Below are positions 44,528 through 59,100 of a stretch of 64,000 nt of DNA, in pieces. The translations under genes were made by a program, and so were the position numbers. The stretch is from Apostichopus japonicus (Eukaryota; Echinodermata; Holothuroidea; Aspidochirotida; Stichopodidae), in assembly GCF_037975245.1 (NCBI RefSeq), contig NC_092567.1, positions 21,798,376 through 21,862,375 on the forward strand. Reading direction: 5' to 3'. The notes under the pieces were generated by a model. The model did no database searches, was not told the DNA's origin, and saw only the letters and a list, made by a program, of their open reading frames with translations. Position 1 is the first letter of the stretch. Each line of letters opens with the position of its first letter.

Positions 44528-47500
44528 TCACACCGATGATTCCCCCTCTTCCTTTTTCTCCCCTTCGGTGACTTTCTCCTCTTCGGTGACTTTCTCCCCT
44601 TCGGTGACCTCCGGGGTCGGGGTCTCAACTTCCTCTGCTCCCTCCTCAGCGGCTGCTGCTGCCGCTGCCTCTTCCTCGGTTTGTTCCTTTCCTCCATTTT
44701 CTATCGAAAAGTTCTTAACATTTTCTGCCATTTCTCGCTTCATCTGCTCCTCTTCTTCTTCCTGTAATAATAATTATCATAAAAATATTTTTAAAAACCA
44801 AGAATTTTTTTTCACCCAAGCACAGAACCAACCAACCAACCACCCACCGGCTTACTCCCTTAGCCTCCAGGTTATCATGTAACTGTTATGAGGGTCCCCC
44901 CCCAACGTGCGATGAATGAGGGTTGAACTTAGCTTTTATAAGTGATGACTCACTTGTTGTCAGATAAATATTTGTGACTGCAAAAAAGTGTCCACTGCCA
45001 GTGAAGCTGTTACTACAAATGTTGGACAGAACCAAAAATTTTGGATTAAGATAACCCTTACATTACCCCCAAATTATTACTTCACTGATACAGAAAATTA
45101 TTTCATGCTTCTGTTATTTCATGCTTCTGAACTGGTCACGTATAAAGATGAACACCTCAACTTTCTTTTAGATTGCACATCAATTTAAACATTATACTCA
45201 TGAACATCACAAAGACCTTCAGAAAATCGGGACGATTCAGTTTTCCATTTGGAGAATATATTTTCACCGGGAATACAGGACAAATCCCTGATGAATCCAG
45301 AGGTTGTGGCATGAGACCACCGACGATGGTTGGTTGTGGATGCTCTTACCTTATCCCTGTTCTCTTTTAAGATGGTGTCAAACATGTTCTTGTAGAGACG
45401 TTTCTCCTTCTCGGCTTGCTGTTTGATCTTTTGATTACAGATCGATACTTGGTTCTTTGCCGCTTTATTATCTGGAGATAACTCCAGTACTTTCTCAAAG
45501 TCCTGTTTGGCGAGCTCGTACTCGGTTTTGCCAAAGTATGCCTGTCCGCGTCGAAAGAAGCCTTTCTCGCTGTTGGCGTCAAATTCGAAAGCCTGTGAAG
45601 AAGAGCGAAAGGCAATTTGTCATCATGATGGTGTGGTGAATTCATTATTCAGACCGAACGAGAGGAAAGAGGGGAATGGAGGGGGGGGTGGGGAGTTGAG
45701 GATGTTTCAGTCCCTGTACCTTGAGTTAGGTAGGGGACCTGGGGGATTATTGGATGCAGAATAATGAATGCTCATTTCCATGATATTAAGATACCTTCCA
45801 ACGAGTATCTTGTACCTGGTATGGCTTTTGTAAACTACCAAAAATGGAAGAGCTTAAATGGTCCAAAAAGGGTTGAAGAAATGCATTGCCAAACATATGG
45901 CAAAAAGTGGAAAGGCTTTTAGACATCTAAACTTGACATGTGGCTTCTCTTTGATGAATAAAGGATCCTCATTGTTTTTGGTAGAGATCAAATGTCAATT
46001 ATGGCCATCAAAGGTCAATTTGTGAACATTATATTCATGAGAACTCTATCATGAGCAGATTTTACAAGATGCTTCAGAGTAAATGTGCATCAGGCACAAA
46101 GGTCAATAGAGGTCATATCCTATTAATGATATGCCCAAGTAAATGCAAAATATTAAGAATTTTTAGGTCCTTCATGCGAATGAAAGTTACAAGTCCAGCC
46201 TATAATCTGATTACTATCAAGTTTATGTATCCTGTTCTACTGAAAATTAACCAAATTCAATGCTTCAACTTTGTTAAAAGTTATACTATGGCACAATTTG
46301 TAGTAAATATAAACAGGTTCAAACAGTTAACTGCTGGAAGGGTGGGTGGATCATCACTGTGGAATCCCTTCAGTTCTCTCTGCCAGTGAATGTGATATTG
46401 TCTAACCCATTAGGGGTTTTACCTATATTTCCCTGTTACCAACTCTTACAAAATTTCTGTAAAATTGTTCTCATTTTCTCTCAAAATGAAGTAAATTCAC
46501 TCACCGTGGTGCAGACGGCCACGGCTTCTGGGTATTCCTCCAGTTTGAGGTAAGCCAGAGCCATGTTGAGGTTCGCGGCCAGTTGAAGCGCGTACGACTT
46601 GACTTTTTCATCGTCTTTCAGCCCACTCTCGGTTTCAAAGATAGAGATGATTCTCTTCCACTTCTTCATTGCTCCCTTGATATTTCCGGCCTGTGAAACC
46701 AAGTAAAGCAGGCTTAAGACACAGCATTTATGTAATGTAATGTAAATACAATCTTATATAGCGCTCTACGCGAGATGCATCTGTGGGCTTTACAAACAAT
46801 GACATAAAACAGTAAATATGTTTACCATATACAGATATATACAGGAATATGAGATCGAAAAACGATTAAAAGCACTGGTGAAGAGTAAAACGATAAAACA
46901 GATTGACTACAAAATCTACAATTTGAATGCTAAAAAGTGAAAATTCCAATTGTAGCTAGAACCTAAAAACCAACACGACAGAACATCATAAAATGAAAAG
47001 TCCACCTCTGATACTGTGTGTACACGACCATTGCCTGGACATTTGCATATTCAACAGTGGAAAATCCACCAATCAAATCACATCCCCATCCCCTCCCCCA
47101 CCCCCAAAATGGATTGGGCAATTAAAAAAAAAATTGTGAGAAATCCCTCCCAGGATAACAGACAACCCACTAATAAACTTGTGGAAAATTTTTCCTGTTA
47201 CAATTCTTTAACCCAAAGAACCTGTTTCCCTAAGGTATGTAAATTATGTGGATGTGTTATTGACCAATGAGAAGTCGTAATACTACTGTACATGCAGGGA
47301 ATCATTGTTGCTGGTATGGCTTTTATAGGCAAAATGCAATTATTATACAAATGGAAAAGATGGTTATAAAGATTCATTTTGTAGAGATTACCTTGTAGAA
47401 AGCAGAGCCTTTCTCCTTGCATGCTTCGCTTACTGCTATCTTCTCCTCAACGCTCATCTCCCAAGTATCTTTAGCCTGGTGAGATAAACCATGATATTTC

Positions 47501-50500
47501 AATCTTCTCTCTCTCAAAGAAAAACCCCAAAACAACAACAACATTAACGACGACTATCCTATGAACAAGAATCTGCCAAGCTCTCTCGCCAGATATCAAG
47601 TTATCATTTACTTAACACTTATCAAACAAGCTGTATGTATTTTCATGCTCTTCTCTTTGGGGTTGCACCAAACTAATACTGTGTTATCCAATGCCACACA
47701 GACTGCAAGATACAGTTGTTGCACCAGTTTGGTGGAGGATAAGACAATCTTTTCTCTCTCTCTCTCTCTAAAAGAAAAACCCAACAACAACAACAACAAC
47801 AACAACATGTCTATCCTATGACAAATCCCTGACAAGCACTCTCTCACCAGATATCAAGTTATCATTAACTTAACACTTATCAAACAAGCTGTATGTATTT
47901 TCAAGCTCTTCTCTTTGGGGTTGCACCAAACTAAAAATGTTATCCAATGCCACACAGACTGCAAGAGACAGTTGTTGCACCAGTTTGGTGGAGGATAAGA
48001 GCTCTTGTTTCATGGCAAGCTGCTTTAACAGAGGATTTGATAGGCCAGTTGTTCGAGCACCTCGATTTGTACTTTTCTTGTGGTTCACTGGCTTCAATCA
48101 TATTCCAGCCCCCAATTTTTTGTTTTGTTTTTCAATTTGAAAAGTGCAAAAAATATTGAAAGAAAGAAACCCCTATCAATTGCCTGATCCCTTTGAAATT
48201 ACAAAATACAATTTGTTTTAGATGCTTTGAAGAGGAGGAAGTATCAATAATCATTTAACTTGTATTTTAACGAAACTTTGGCTTTTTCCTTTGGATGGAT
48301 CATGCATTCTACAATTTCCAAGTGCCACTTTTGCTTGGGAAGAAAATGTCATTAAGGCCGGTAGAACCTTTTGAAGTACTGAAAGAGTCAGCAAACACTC
48401 ATTCAGACTACAATGATGACTACACACTTCGAAACTCGTTCAAAGCTGGCAACCATCTGCCCCCTTCGACCTTCCATTTCGCCCCCCCCCCTCCCTATCC
48501 CTGTTTTACATTACCTCCTTATATTTAAATTCCTGCAGAAGATTCTGTGAAGTTGGAATGTGTAAAAAACAGAAGGGCGGGAATTGATAAGATGGTAAAA
48601 TAGTATCAGCACAGATTTATACTTACATTTTCAAGTTCTTTGAGTTGAATATTGTACACGACAGGTGCATTTGCAGGAATGTCATATTCTTTGTTCCCCT
48701 CCTTGCCAAAGGCGACTTTTGATTTCAGTTTGAGTTGTGCCGTCTCTCCTTTCTTCATCTTCTGAATACCTTCCTCCACACCATCCACAATGCCGTGTTC
48801 AGATCCTGTAGGGGTCAAGGGTCAAAAGATTAAGAAAACTTAACTAGACACCAGAAGTCAATGTGTAAGCTGTACATGTTAATAATGTCTGAAGACTTTA
48901 GAGACCAGTGGGCTATCAGCAGACACCACTGGTAGTTATGAATCTTCAAGTTACTCTAGCAATCCTTCAAACTTGTCTGTCATTGAGAGAGGGCAGCAAG
49001 CCTGTTCGGAGTGCAAAGGGTATAATCCATACATAATATAATATAGTATCATCTGACCTTAAAGAGATTAAGGATAAAAAAAAAATGTAATATTTCAGTC
49101 TTTCTGCCATGATACTACCAAATACACAACATCTGGAAAATTCTAATATTAGCTTCGCGGCTCATTTTGATCAAATTTTCCAATCCTTTTTGATAGAAAA
49201 ATGCCAAAAATAACGTAAGTCTCTAGCCTGACTTAGTTTCAGATTAAAATTTCATGAAGTTTTCCGATTTTCCTTCTAATATGTAGTTGAATGTGACAGC
49301 AACATTGAGATGGGAAAGAAACATTAAGAAAATTGCTCAATAACCTTCATTTGGTGAAAAGAATAAAATATCAGAAGGGTGTCTTAGTTTGACCAACTGT
49401 AACCCTATGTTGAGTAAGACGGGGGAGGGTTGGTAAAATTGCTGACCAAGTATTGTAAGCTCCTTTAATGTGAACAGGAGGAAAGAGGAGGAGGAGGAAG
49501 AGAAGAGGAAGAAGAAGATGTACGTACCTTCTCCGATAGTAAATTTCACATCTCTGTCGTCGAATGTCCGTCCTTCGTGTGAGCCGGTCAGGTGTACTGT
49601 TAATAAAAAAGAAAGAACAACTTGCTATCCTTTCAAAGTTACCTCTTTTCTCTAATGGTCAATTTGTTTGCTAGTTGCTTCAGATTGTTTTTGTAATCAA
49701 GGGACTCTATCCAGGCAAATACAGTTGAGCACACAAAATAACATTTTGTTTTTGTCACAACAGATGCTTAATTGTTTCTGGAAATGCCTGACTGTTCACA
49801 ATTTTCCACGATAGAAAGTTCAAGTTAAGTTGCCTGCTTAAGACAAAAACCTATAGTACATTTTTTACGATCTACTTACTTTCAACGAGAGCGTCCTCCT
49901 TGGCAGTATCTCCTTCTCCGACTACGAGGGTTCGTTTGATGATGCTGCCGTCGCTGTCTTTAGAGACATCTTCACCTTTCCAGTCAAAAAGCTCCACCTC
50001 GAATACCAAGGTGCTATCTGCCGGTATCTGGCCTTGCCCTGTGATATTTGTTTTCAACAAAGAACGAGCAGTTTTAAGACCATCTTTGAAGTATTTTGCG
50101 TATGCATAACCCATGTATCTTATGCATCCATTGGTTATCAAACACGGCTTTTTAAGTCACCTGAGATGGAGACTGGGCAAGAAACACCAAACAAGTTGGT
50201 TCCCTCTCAACACCCGTCGAATTACATTGAGAATGGTTATTGAGACAACTATTCTCTAGCCCACTAGACAGACCCCCACTTTACTGCTGCAGTGCCTTAC
50301 ACATGGTGACCCTATCATACTGATAGCTGGTGTACTGACATGGACTGAGTCAAAAGGAGTTTTGGTGAAAAACAACCTGAAATTTTTATGTTTATGAATA
50401 TAAAACTCCCCGCAACTACTGGTGAAAGCCCATCTCAAATATCTTGTCCCTTCCTCAAGATATGGTTGATTGAAAGTATCTATTGACTGGATTAAACCTT

Positions 50501-53500
50501 AAACTACTCCAGAACATTGGATCACAGTTGCGGGTTTGTGATTTCATCTGGACAAATGCTCTTTAAAAACATAACTTTCGGCTATTATAATCTTCTTGTT
50601 GATTTATCCTTCAAATCTGATTCATTTGGAATATTTGCACAGCTGTCAAAGTGTCTCTGTACTGAAAATTTCATCCCCAAAATTGGTGTTGTAGAAATAC
50701 TCTTTTCCTCTGTATTATTATTATTAGTATTGTTATTAAAAAAGATTTATAAAGCGCCATCTACACAAAGGAGTAATAAAATGCACTTTGCAATATCTGA
50801 AGATTATAAATGATTGACAAATTATAAAGAAAAGGGAAATAACTTAAGTCTTCAAATTTTGTGTAACATGTTTGACTCTGTGAGGGCGTTGTGGTCAAAG
50901 GATTACAGGTTCGAGCCCTGGCCAGATCATTGCGTTGTGTCCTTGGGCAAGGCGCTTAATCACCATTGCCTCTCTTCACCCAGGTGTATAAATGGGGGCT
51001 TGGGAGGTAACTTGTAACTATAGCTGTTTGCGCCGGTTTGTGGCTGCACCCTATGGGAAGTCCCCCGGGGTACACGTGGTTGTGGTGCACTGTGGTGCCC
51101 CAGGAGAGATTGATTGAATTGTGCACACTTTGGTGTGTAGGTGTGACAAGTTACCAATGACCAGGGTTAAGTTGTAAAGTCGTGTGAGAGGGCCTTGGCC
51201 CTGAACAAGACTGTAAACCTAAAATTAAATTAATTAAAAATATCTGAACTTTCTCTATGTAAATACTATGGTGCCTTTGTGCAAGCACTGCTGTATACAT
51301 ATTTGTACTTTTAAATAACACTTTGCACATTTTGAATAGCATTTGCTATGTGATACCTGATAAATTATTCCCCGGGTGCCCGATTCTATGCTCCCTAACA
51401 TATATATATGGTCTTACCCTTACTCCCGTAAGCATACTCTGGTTTGCAGGTGAGAACTGCAATCTCTCCTCTTCTCATCGTAGCCACACCGACATCCCAA
51501 CCTTTTATCACCTGACCTGCAAGAAAAAATGAACGTTGCCTTCTGAAACCTTCAAACTTCAAACTAACAAAGAAAACACATAAAGTCTCAATACCTGTTT
51601 GCTGATGAATTTCGGAAAACAAACTTCCAAAGTAGATTCAATGTTTCTTGTTCTAAATGCACTCAGACCAGGTGGGTTTAATTGAAGAAAGCTGTCACAA
51701 CCGAAAGAAATTCATTTCCTGTTGCCCTTATGGCGCGAACGATTTACCTTAAAATCTCTTCAACACCCCACCGCCATGTCAGCATGTTCATTTCACAAAT
51801 GTAAACAAAATAGTTTACACTTGCTGTCCTATGCCTAATGGTTGGGGAAAAAAACCCAGAGAGATTTGATTGCCGCATGATCTGTTTGGCGGCGCTTGCA
51901 AAGTTTGATTGAAGTCTGTAGAATCTACAGACTAGTTAAAAATCTGGCGAATTTTATTCAGCTAAAAAATTGTAAGTTTGTTACGACAGATAACTCAATA
52001 AAAATAATGAATATTGATAAGAAAATTGCATAGAAAGGTGTCATTTTCACTGAGCTATTAGTGTGGTAAGCTGCTAATTGCCAAAGTTTAGATTTGGCAA
52101 CAAGAACTGAGACCTAATAATTTCAACGATCTTTTTCACTGATTTTAGTATCAGACGTCCAACAATCTTAATTTTGAACAGAATTTTTCTACGCGAAAGG
52201 TGGTAAATGAGGTATGCTTTAATCAAATAGGAATAACTTTCTTAAACTTTTCCCATCAAGCTTGAAGGGGGCTAATATGAGGGTATCAAACATGTTTGTG
52301 TGCTGAAAAAGGTTAAATCATGCCATGGAAACAGTCACAAATACGCCTGGTTATGCATATTAAATCTGTACTTTATGTAGCTTACACAATTAAATAAAGT
52401 GGTATATTTGAAAGTCGCAAATACTTTAAGAACATTCACAAAAGTTTGTTCGCTGTCAGTTTGGTTGCAGAAACAAGACAATCTGATTGATCTGAAGATA
52501 CAGTATGGTAAACCTAACTTCAGAGAAAAGGGAACCCAAAAGCTGCTAATAATAAGCAAGTAATTAATTATGTGTTTGACTCATCAACATTTCATCATCC
52601 GACTGCTTCATTGTACTAAGCGGAAAAATCTTTCAAATTTTTGACTGACTAAAATCTGAAACGCAGTTTGACTGATAAAAACAATAAACTACATTTTTAT
52701 GAGTATGAATATTGATTATCACTGACATATTGATAAAAATGAAGCCTAATATTTAGAGGCTTCAATTCTCTCAGATTGCCGCTTTAAAATGAATCACTCT
52801 TTACCTTCTCCTAGTTTGAAGGTAAATTTCTCTCCTCTGTCTCGGCTGGAATCAAACTGCTCGCCGGTGAGAAGGGTACCGACATAGTGAACGTAAACCG
52901 TGTCCCCTTTCGCAGGTCGATCTTGTTCTGCCTCGTCACCCTTGACCTTGATGGCCTTCAAGACTCCGCCATCTTTATCCGGTGATATATCTTCGCCTTG
53001 ACCGGCCAGAGGATGTGGAGTGAAGGTTTCCTCCGGTGCGGCATCTCCACCCATGTTGGCAGATCTGCAGAAGAAAAGAATATCCATGGCATTAGTCTCA
53101 CTTTCAGTCACAATTGTGTTGCTATGGAGATATTCTGACAAAGAGTGGTTTAATTCGCTGCGGCACACTATCTTGGATTGGTCAAAACTGTCATTTAAAG
53201 TCTGTGAATTTTTGCTTTAGGTTACTTTATGAATGATGGTTTAGTTGTTTTATTATTCCACCTGAACCTTGTAAGTCATTTGCCCAGCATTCGCATGAAC
53301 AACTATGACATTTCTCATTTTTTTCTACTTTTTTAAAAAAACAAATTTATTGGTCTCACTGCCAGTTGAATGACATGATAGTTTCACCTGATAGCTGGGA
53401 AATGGTGAAAGTTTAGCCTTTCTTCATTCTGCTGCATGGCATAACATGGTACTTTCCCTTATGCACCAGCACCTTCATTTATTCAATCTAATTATCCTAG

Positions 53501-56113
53501 TATGTATGTAAACCTGAAATTAAAACTACATTATCTAGAATATAAACCCCAACCCAAATATTAGTAATTATCTAAGATCAAGTCTTATTTCACTGGTTGG
53601 ATTGTTCCATCAATTTTTTAATAATATTTAGTCATAATAATACTTATTTATGTAGCACATTATACCGACGGTCTCCAATGTGCTTAACAAGAAACAAAAT
53701 GAGTATAAAAATACAGCATAGTAGAACAAAACCTTAAAGTTACACAAAAGGTTTGAAAAATCACAAGGTCCATTGAGGGTAACATGTGAATAAATGATTT
53801 TTTAGACGCTTTTAAATTTTCTTCGGTAGGGGCATTCTTAATGTGGGTGGGGGGGGGGGGAGTGTTCCAGAGCCTAGCTGCCGCAAATTGAAAAGAATGC
53901 TGACCGTAAGTCTTAGTATTAATTTTTGGTGGCTTTAGGAGAAAAGCACATGATAGATCTGAATGAGCGAGTTAGAATTTGTAAGGTGAGTAAGTCGGAA
54001 ATATAATATGGGGCAAAACAATTGATGGCTTTGTTAGTGAGGATGAGAAATTTGTACTTTATTCTTTCACGAACAGGAAGCCAGTGAAGTTGGTGGAGAA
54101 AAGATTTAATGTGGGATCTTTTATCTGTGAGGGTAACTAATCTGGTGGCGATGTATGAATGTGCTGAAGCTTAGAGATTTGGTAATCAGGAAGAACGAAT
54201 AAAAGGCTTATTACAACAGTAAGTCTGGGTGGTACAAAAGCATCCATGGATGAGTGTCTCAGTCGAGTTTTGATTAAGATATTTGCCAAATTGGCTAATA
54301 TTTCTGATAGCGTCTGAAGCAGAACAGCAGATAATATTTACATGAGGCACCAATGTAAATTACACCCGGTATCCAGTCAAAACGTCTCTTTACCAAAACG
54401 TCCCCGCTTTTTTAAGACCAAAATGTCCCCGCTTTTTACCAAAATGTCCCCATGAGTCAAAACGTCCCCGCTTTTATAATCAGTTGGAATGCAAGTGTGG
54501 ATGTTTTTAGTTCAAATCAATGCACATGGGCTCTTTGCAATGTTCAAAAATGTCGATATGAAGCAACTTTTCAACCCCCTGCCCCATCCTCAGGGACATT
54601 TCCCACATATGCGCTCAAGAAAAGAAGTACATGACCAAGCTACAACACATTTCACGATTATATTTCAAAAGTTTATATTATCTGGAATATGAATATCATT
54701 TCAATGTTACATAATTGTTGACCAAAATTTCCGAAATCAAAAGTAAAATAGACGTAAATAAGTCATTTTGCAAGGATCATTTACTATTTAAATTCTTGTT
54801 GTAGAACTTCTTCACCGACAAGCAAAAAAGACATGTAACGTTACCACACTAAAGGTAATCGAACGATATATTCTATACTTCAAAATGTCAAATATCAACA
54901 GGGGCATGTACCCGTGACAAAATTTTACTTCGTAAAAATAAATGTGAAATGATTTCACTCAATTTATAATATTATATAGATATATATACTGTATAGTATA
55001 CGCATCCAAATTCTTTTTTAATTCCTCTTGTATAATATTTTTTATTTTCCTTAATTCGTTAATTCACTGAAAAACATATAGCGTATACCTTTTTCATACC
55101 AAATATAATGAAACGATATAGTCCTTCATGATTTATTGAGCGCCTGTAATCCAACTTGCATGCCGATAACTTAGCCAAATTATAACTTAAAATTAATATA
55201 TATTCACAACTGTGAATGAATGTGATAGACAGGGACGTTTTGACTTACGGGGACGTTTTGACCAACGGGGACGTTTTGACGAAAAGCGGGAACGTTTTGG
55301 TACGGGGACGTTTTGGTAAAGGGACGTTTTGACTGGTAAGCTTACACCCAGATCTTCAACAGAGAGAACGGGAGATAAACAACAATCGCTAATCTTAAAG
55401 AAAGGCTTTTTTTCATTAATAAAGTTGTTTGTCATTGTCAAATTATTTTGAGAACATTGACACTTCATAGGCCTTTATCTTAGATATTTTAATTATGCTA
55501 ATTTAATTAAGTTAATTATAGAGTTTTGCACAATCGCGGTAGTCAGGAAATTATAGTGAGAACACAGTAATTATATAGTTGAATGGACAGGGAAATACGA
55601 GACTTGATTAATAATCTAATTATCCGACTTCATTGGTTCGTTTACGATCTGCTGGTGTGTAATACTAATAGTAATACTAGTAGAGAACTGGTTCGGTAGG
55701 GGAGCACGCACTTCCTAAGTTGCAAATTATGGACTAAGTTGTGTGATCTCTACAACGAGTATCGGTTACGCGAAATGGAGGACACAGCAGATCCGGCTTT
55801 CTGAAGTAGCCTCATTTGGCTTTATTTGAAAGAAACAAGTAACACTAATAATGAGAATGTATGTGCATGCCCAAACCTCCACCATGGCCAGAGACACGGT
55901 TGCTGGGTTAAGATCTCATGTTTTTTTTTTAGTTCCGTTTCTTTCTTTAGGACACATGATTAACGTTGACTCATGGTGCGTGCTGCGAAGTACTTGTATA
56001 AACAACAAAGGAATCCAAAACCACGCCATTTTGGAACTTTTCTGGTGATTTAAATGTAATACTTACTCCGCTGGGAGGTCTCCAGAAGGTGGAACTTCCA
56101 CTGTCTCACTCAT
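44528..56113 (-). CDS. FKBP4: FKBP4/5-type peptidyl-prolyl isomerase with TPR domain
   Basis: A large immunophilin of the FKBP51/52 kind, an Hsp90 co-chaperone. Ten coding exons, in transcript order: 56067-56113, 52805-53064, 51418-51516, 49880-50038, 49528-49596, 48627-48805, 47392-47475, 46505-46690, 45350-45592, 44528-44761. All phases agree, giving 519 residues (human about 458). FK1 (about 60-155) keeps the active-site residues: [27 protein letters not shown]2 (about 170-270) lacks the Trp ([10 protein letters not shown]) and other pocket residues, as in FKBP51/52, so it is probably inactive. TPR repeats cover about 300-442 ([40 protein letters not shown]). The tail is acidic with alanine runs and [12 protein letters not shown] repeats. 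It could equally be the ancestor of FKBP4 and FKBP5. The ATG at 56113 is in a short first exon; an in-frame Met also occurs at residue 20. Confidence 0.92.
46735..46805 (+). repeat. 'tatatagcgc' repeat fragment
   Basis: 'aatcttatatagcgctctac' and 'tgtgggctttacaaac' match the start of the family at 17268 and 53627. It lies in an FKBP intron. Confidence 0.55.
47500..48005. repeat. Two-copy tandem duplication in an FKBP intron
   Basis: About 250 bp, from a CT run and 'aacaacaac' to 'accagtttggtggaggataa', occurs twice with a few percent difference. Open frames here repeat the same peptide and are not genes. Confidence 0.85.
50725..50800 (+). repeat. 'tttataaagcgcc' repeat fragment
   Basis: 'ttattaaaaaagatttataa' plus 'agcgccatctacaca' is a short relative of the tatatagcgc family, located just before a SINE. 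Confidence 0.45.
50877..51235 (+). repeat. SINE with conserved core
   Basis: A tRNA-like B-box region 'ggttcgagccctggccagat' is followed by 'tgtccttgggcaaggcgctt' and 'cttcacccaggtgtataaat', a core shared by SINEs of many marine invertebrates. The element ends in an A/T-rich tail. It lies inside an FKBP intron, opposite to the gene's strand. The A-box half is truncated. Confidence 0.75.
53627..54340 (+). repeat. Interspersed repeat, 'atgtagcac' type
   Basis: Begins 'taataatacttatttatgta' and shares its general order of motifs ('gtgttccagagcctagctgc', 'acaggaagccagtgaagttg') with the 17268 element. Located in FKBP intron 1. Superfamily not assigned. Confidence 0.5.
54373..55336. mobile_element. 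Foldback-like element with AAAACGTCCCCG subrepeats
   Basis: Outer ends are CCAGTCAAAACGTC and GACGTTTTGACTGG. Each arm (54373-54478 and about 55230-55336) contains four or five short tandem units built on AAAACGTCCCCG, inverted between arms. The roughly 750-bp interior is AT-rich and has no transposase. It lies in FKBP intron 1. Both flanks contain 'ttacaccc' close by, which may reflect the insertion site. Confidence 0.8.
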
Positions 56114-59100
56114 AGTAACTTCTTTTAGAAGAAATATTGATTCTATTTAAGGTTTAGGTAGATGATCACTACTCTGAGACTAGGCTGAAGTCGAACCTAC
56201 TAGAATCTGCCGCTGAACAGTAACAATGTAGTCGAAATTCTACAGCGCAGCGTAAACACGTGTGATTTTCTGCGTTTAGGACGGAATTGGGGCGTGGTCG
56301 AATGAGTATTCATATCACAACCTGTTGACTCCACCTACGAAAGACAATTGTCGCTAAAAGGAAACATTGGAATTCTGCTAGGGAAAAGGGAACCTGTATT
56401 TTATGAAAGGTTGCATGAGAAGCTAACTATACCGGTGTAAATGGTGGTCCTTAGCGGAGATCAAAGGGTTTTTTAGGTCAAGGAAGGGTCAGTGAAGGGA
56501 TAATCGGGTACAACGTATGTAGGAATTGCAGATGAATATGTGGTGAGAGAATAACAGACAATTGACAGGAATAGTTTGGTGAATCCCAAGAGTTACTGAA
56601 GCTTCAGTATATGTGACATTCACACCTGCCCTCGGGACTGTCACTAATTAACACCCCAAGCTGATAGACCAGAGCACACCACAACTTCTCACAAACTTGA
56701 CGAGAGGAATACTCATTATTGTGGTTCCTAATGATTAATAAGCACGGTAATGATAGTGAAAATTGAGAAACTGTCACAACGAGAGTCGCTCATACCAGTA
56801 GATCAGGACCTGGGAGAAAAAAGGAATGGGGTAAGTAGAAGGACATTGGAAGAAGCTGCAGATAGGGGGTGGGGACAACTAAATGAGAAAATGGGTAGTG
56901 GACAAGGGGGTGGTGGGAAAGGGACAATGGTGTATTGGAAAGTGAAGAGGCAAATAGATGATTGGGGCGGGGGGGGGGGAGTCAAGAGAAAAATAAAACA
57001 CAAGAAGGAAAATACAAATCAGCTTGCCAGCATATATTTATATCACTGATGTTGAATATTCAGTTTATATCACCACTTTGAATGTCTGCTGTGTACAAAT
57101 GTCATAGTTAGCATGATAAAAACAAAACACACATTTGTATGTCCTTTCCTTGTTGCCTTGAAAGCAATGGTATGAACAAAAATGAACAGAAACAAAAAAC
57201 AAAACAACAACATGAAATGGAAGAAAATTTAAAGCCACTTTTGACATAATGTGGAAGATAAACTAATCACTGAAGGAATTAGATCAGTCATGAGGATACC
57301 GAAAAAAATCATTCTCTTTTAGTAAACTAACAAAATTCGCAAAGCTTTAACAAATATTAAAATGAATAGTTTCAAGGTATAAAATTAAGCAACTTAATTT
57401 TTGGGGAAAAGGGGGACAATTTATATTGGATGGCAGTAGTTCAAGGGATAAGGTGGTACTTTGTATGTGGCACTAGAAACAGCTAATATTTCGGAGGTTG
57501 TGGATCCCTCGGTCAGTCAAAATTAGGTGGGTTTTTTCTTTATTCTGTAAGAGCTCTAAACAGTTCCTTTTCTTCTCCATGTGGATTAATAGGACTTATA
57601 CTCCAACTTTTTAATAGTAAAACCAGTTCTAACATTTACCCAAACTATTTAAGAACTACCACACATACCTAAAGTGAAACGTACCTGTCGTTCTCTACTT
57701 CCCAGAGGCATATGTGGCTGTCTAGTGTTGGAAAATATGACTCACCAAAAGGCAGATAGAATGAAAAAGAAGGGGATGGGGGTGGGGGTTAGGGGAAGGG
57801 GTGAGGAAGAGGAACAAAACTACATAACCTATAAAGTGAACTGTATCCTGAGGAACGTACCATAAATACAAACAAAAATAACAAACAACTGCAAGTACAA
57901 CTTTTTCTAATACTGTAAGGCCTCAAAAAATAATTCTTACTTCTTTCCATTTTAAAAAATTAGGAAAAGAATATCAAAAACAGTATAAACCTCTGGAAAA
58001 TATTGAAGGGCAATACCAGAGCCGACTTATTTGGGACAGACAAAATACAAATTTTTGCCTTGGATGCTAGGAATACGCTCATCTCTTAACAGACTTTGAC
58101 CTCACATCCTCCAAAAACTGTCCATTTTGTGATCATGAGTAATTGGAAAATTTAGACTTTACTGAGATTTTTTTTTCTGAGTTCGTTTAAACAATTCTTG
58201 AAGATGTAAAACTACTTGCTTATACAGACAGCTCAAGTAATTAGAGAGGAATAAGACTTAAAACCATCACTTATTAAACTTGTTTCAAATTCAATATCAT
58301 CCAGTCCCCGAGAATAGCATAAATATAGATCCCAAAATGTTTTAAATGCAACGTTGAAGTAACCTTTCTTTTTTCTTTTATCGTAAAGTCACTTTGTGAA
58401 GTTAGCCAAAGGTTTTGAGTGTACACTTTTTGTAAGAAGTCTTTGTTATTCCTTTAGTTAATCAGGTTTGTTCATATTTTCACTCTGCATATATTATCCA
58501 TGTATAAGAAACAACATGGATGTTTAAGGGGACTTAGAAGTGAAGCTTAACAATGCTAAAACTTCAGAAAAATTCAAAATTCTTTGCATGGCAGTCACAG
58601 TCAGTTTGTCTAACGACTTTCCTTTAATTTGCTTTGTTTTGCTTCACTTACTGGTCCCTCAAACATCGACAGAGCTGCTATTTAAAACAATGATTGACAA
58701 AATTGGTTCCCTTTAATACACCTACCAAAAACATTTGTTGGGCCAATCAGCAACATAACTCTTATTTGTTAAATGACATAATACCCAGTCAATTTTGATG
58801 GAATCAAAACTGATTTCAAGTTGAACTAATTTTGATTTCTTTATTTACTATTTCTTTTTCACATAATTATAGAATTGAGTTGTATATTTCCTTCTTTGAC
58901 CTAATTATCACCTATGAACTAAAAACTAGAAAAGTGAACAAGAAGAGTTGCTATGGCGACTTTACTGTCTGCAAGTTTTTCCAATCAAGAAACATCTATC
59001 ATCTGCCTCTTAAAAATATTGCCAGATAAAGCAACAACAACAAGTATGCAAATAAAAAGAAGAAAAAAAACATTACGTTTGTCTTCCTATAGTGAATTTG

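Noticed and set aside
44466-44882. 138-codon plus-strand frame with Ser-Pro repeats
   Set aside because: It is antisense to the last FKBP exon; the repeats mirror the acidic VTEGEK tail.
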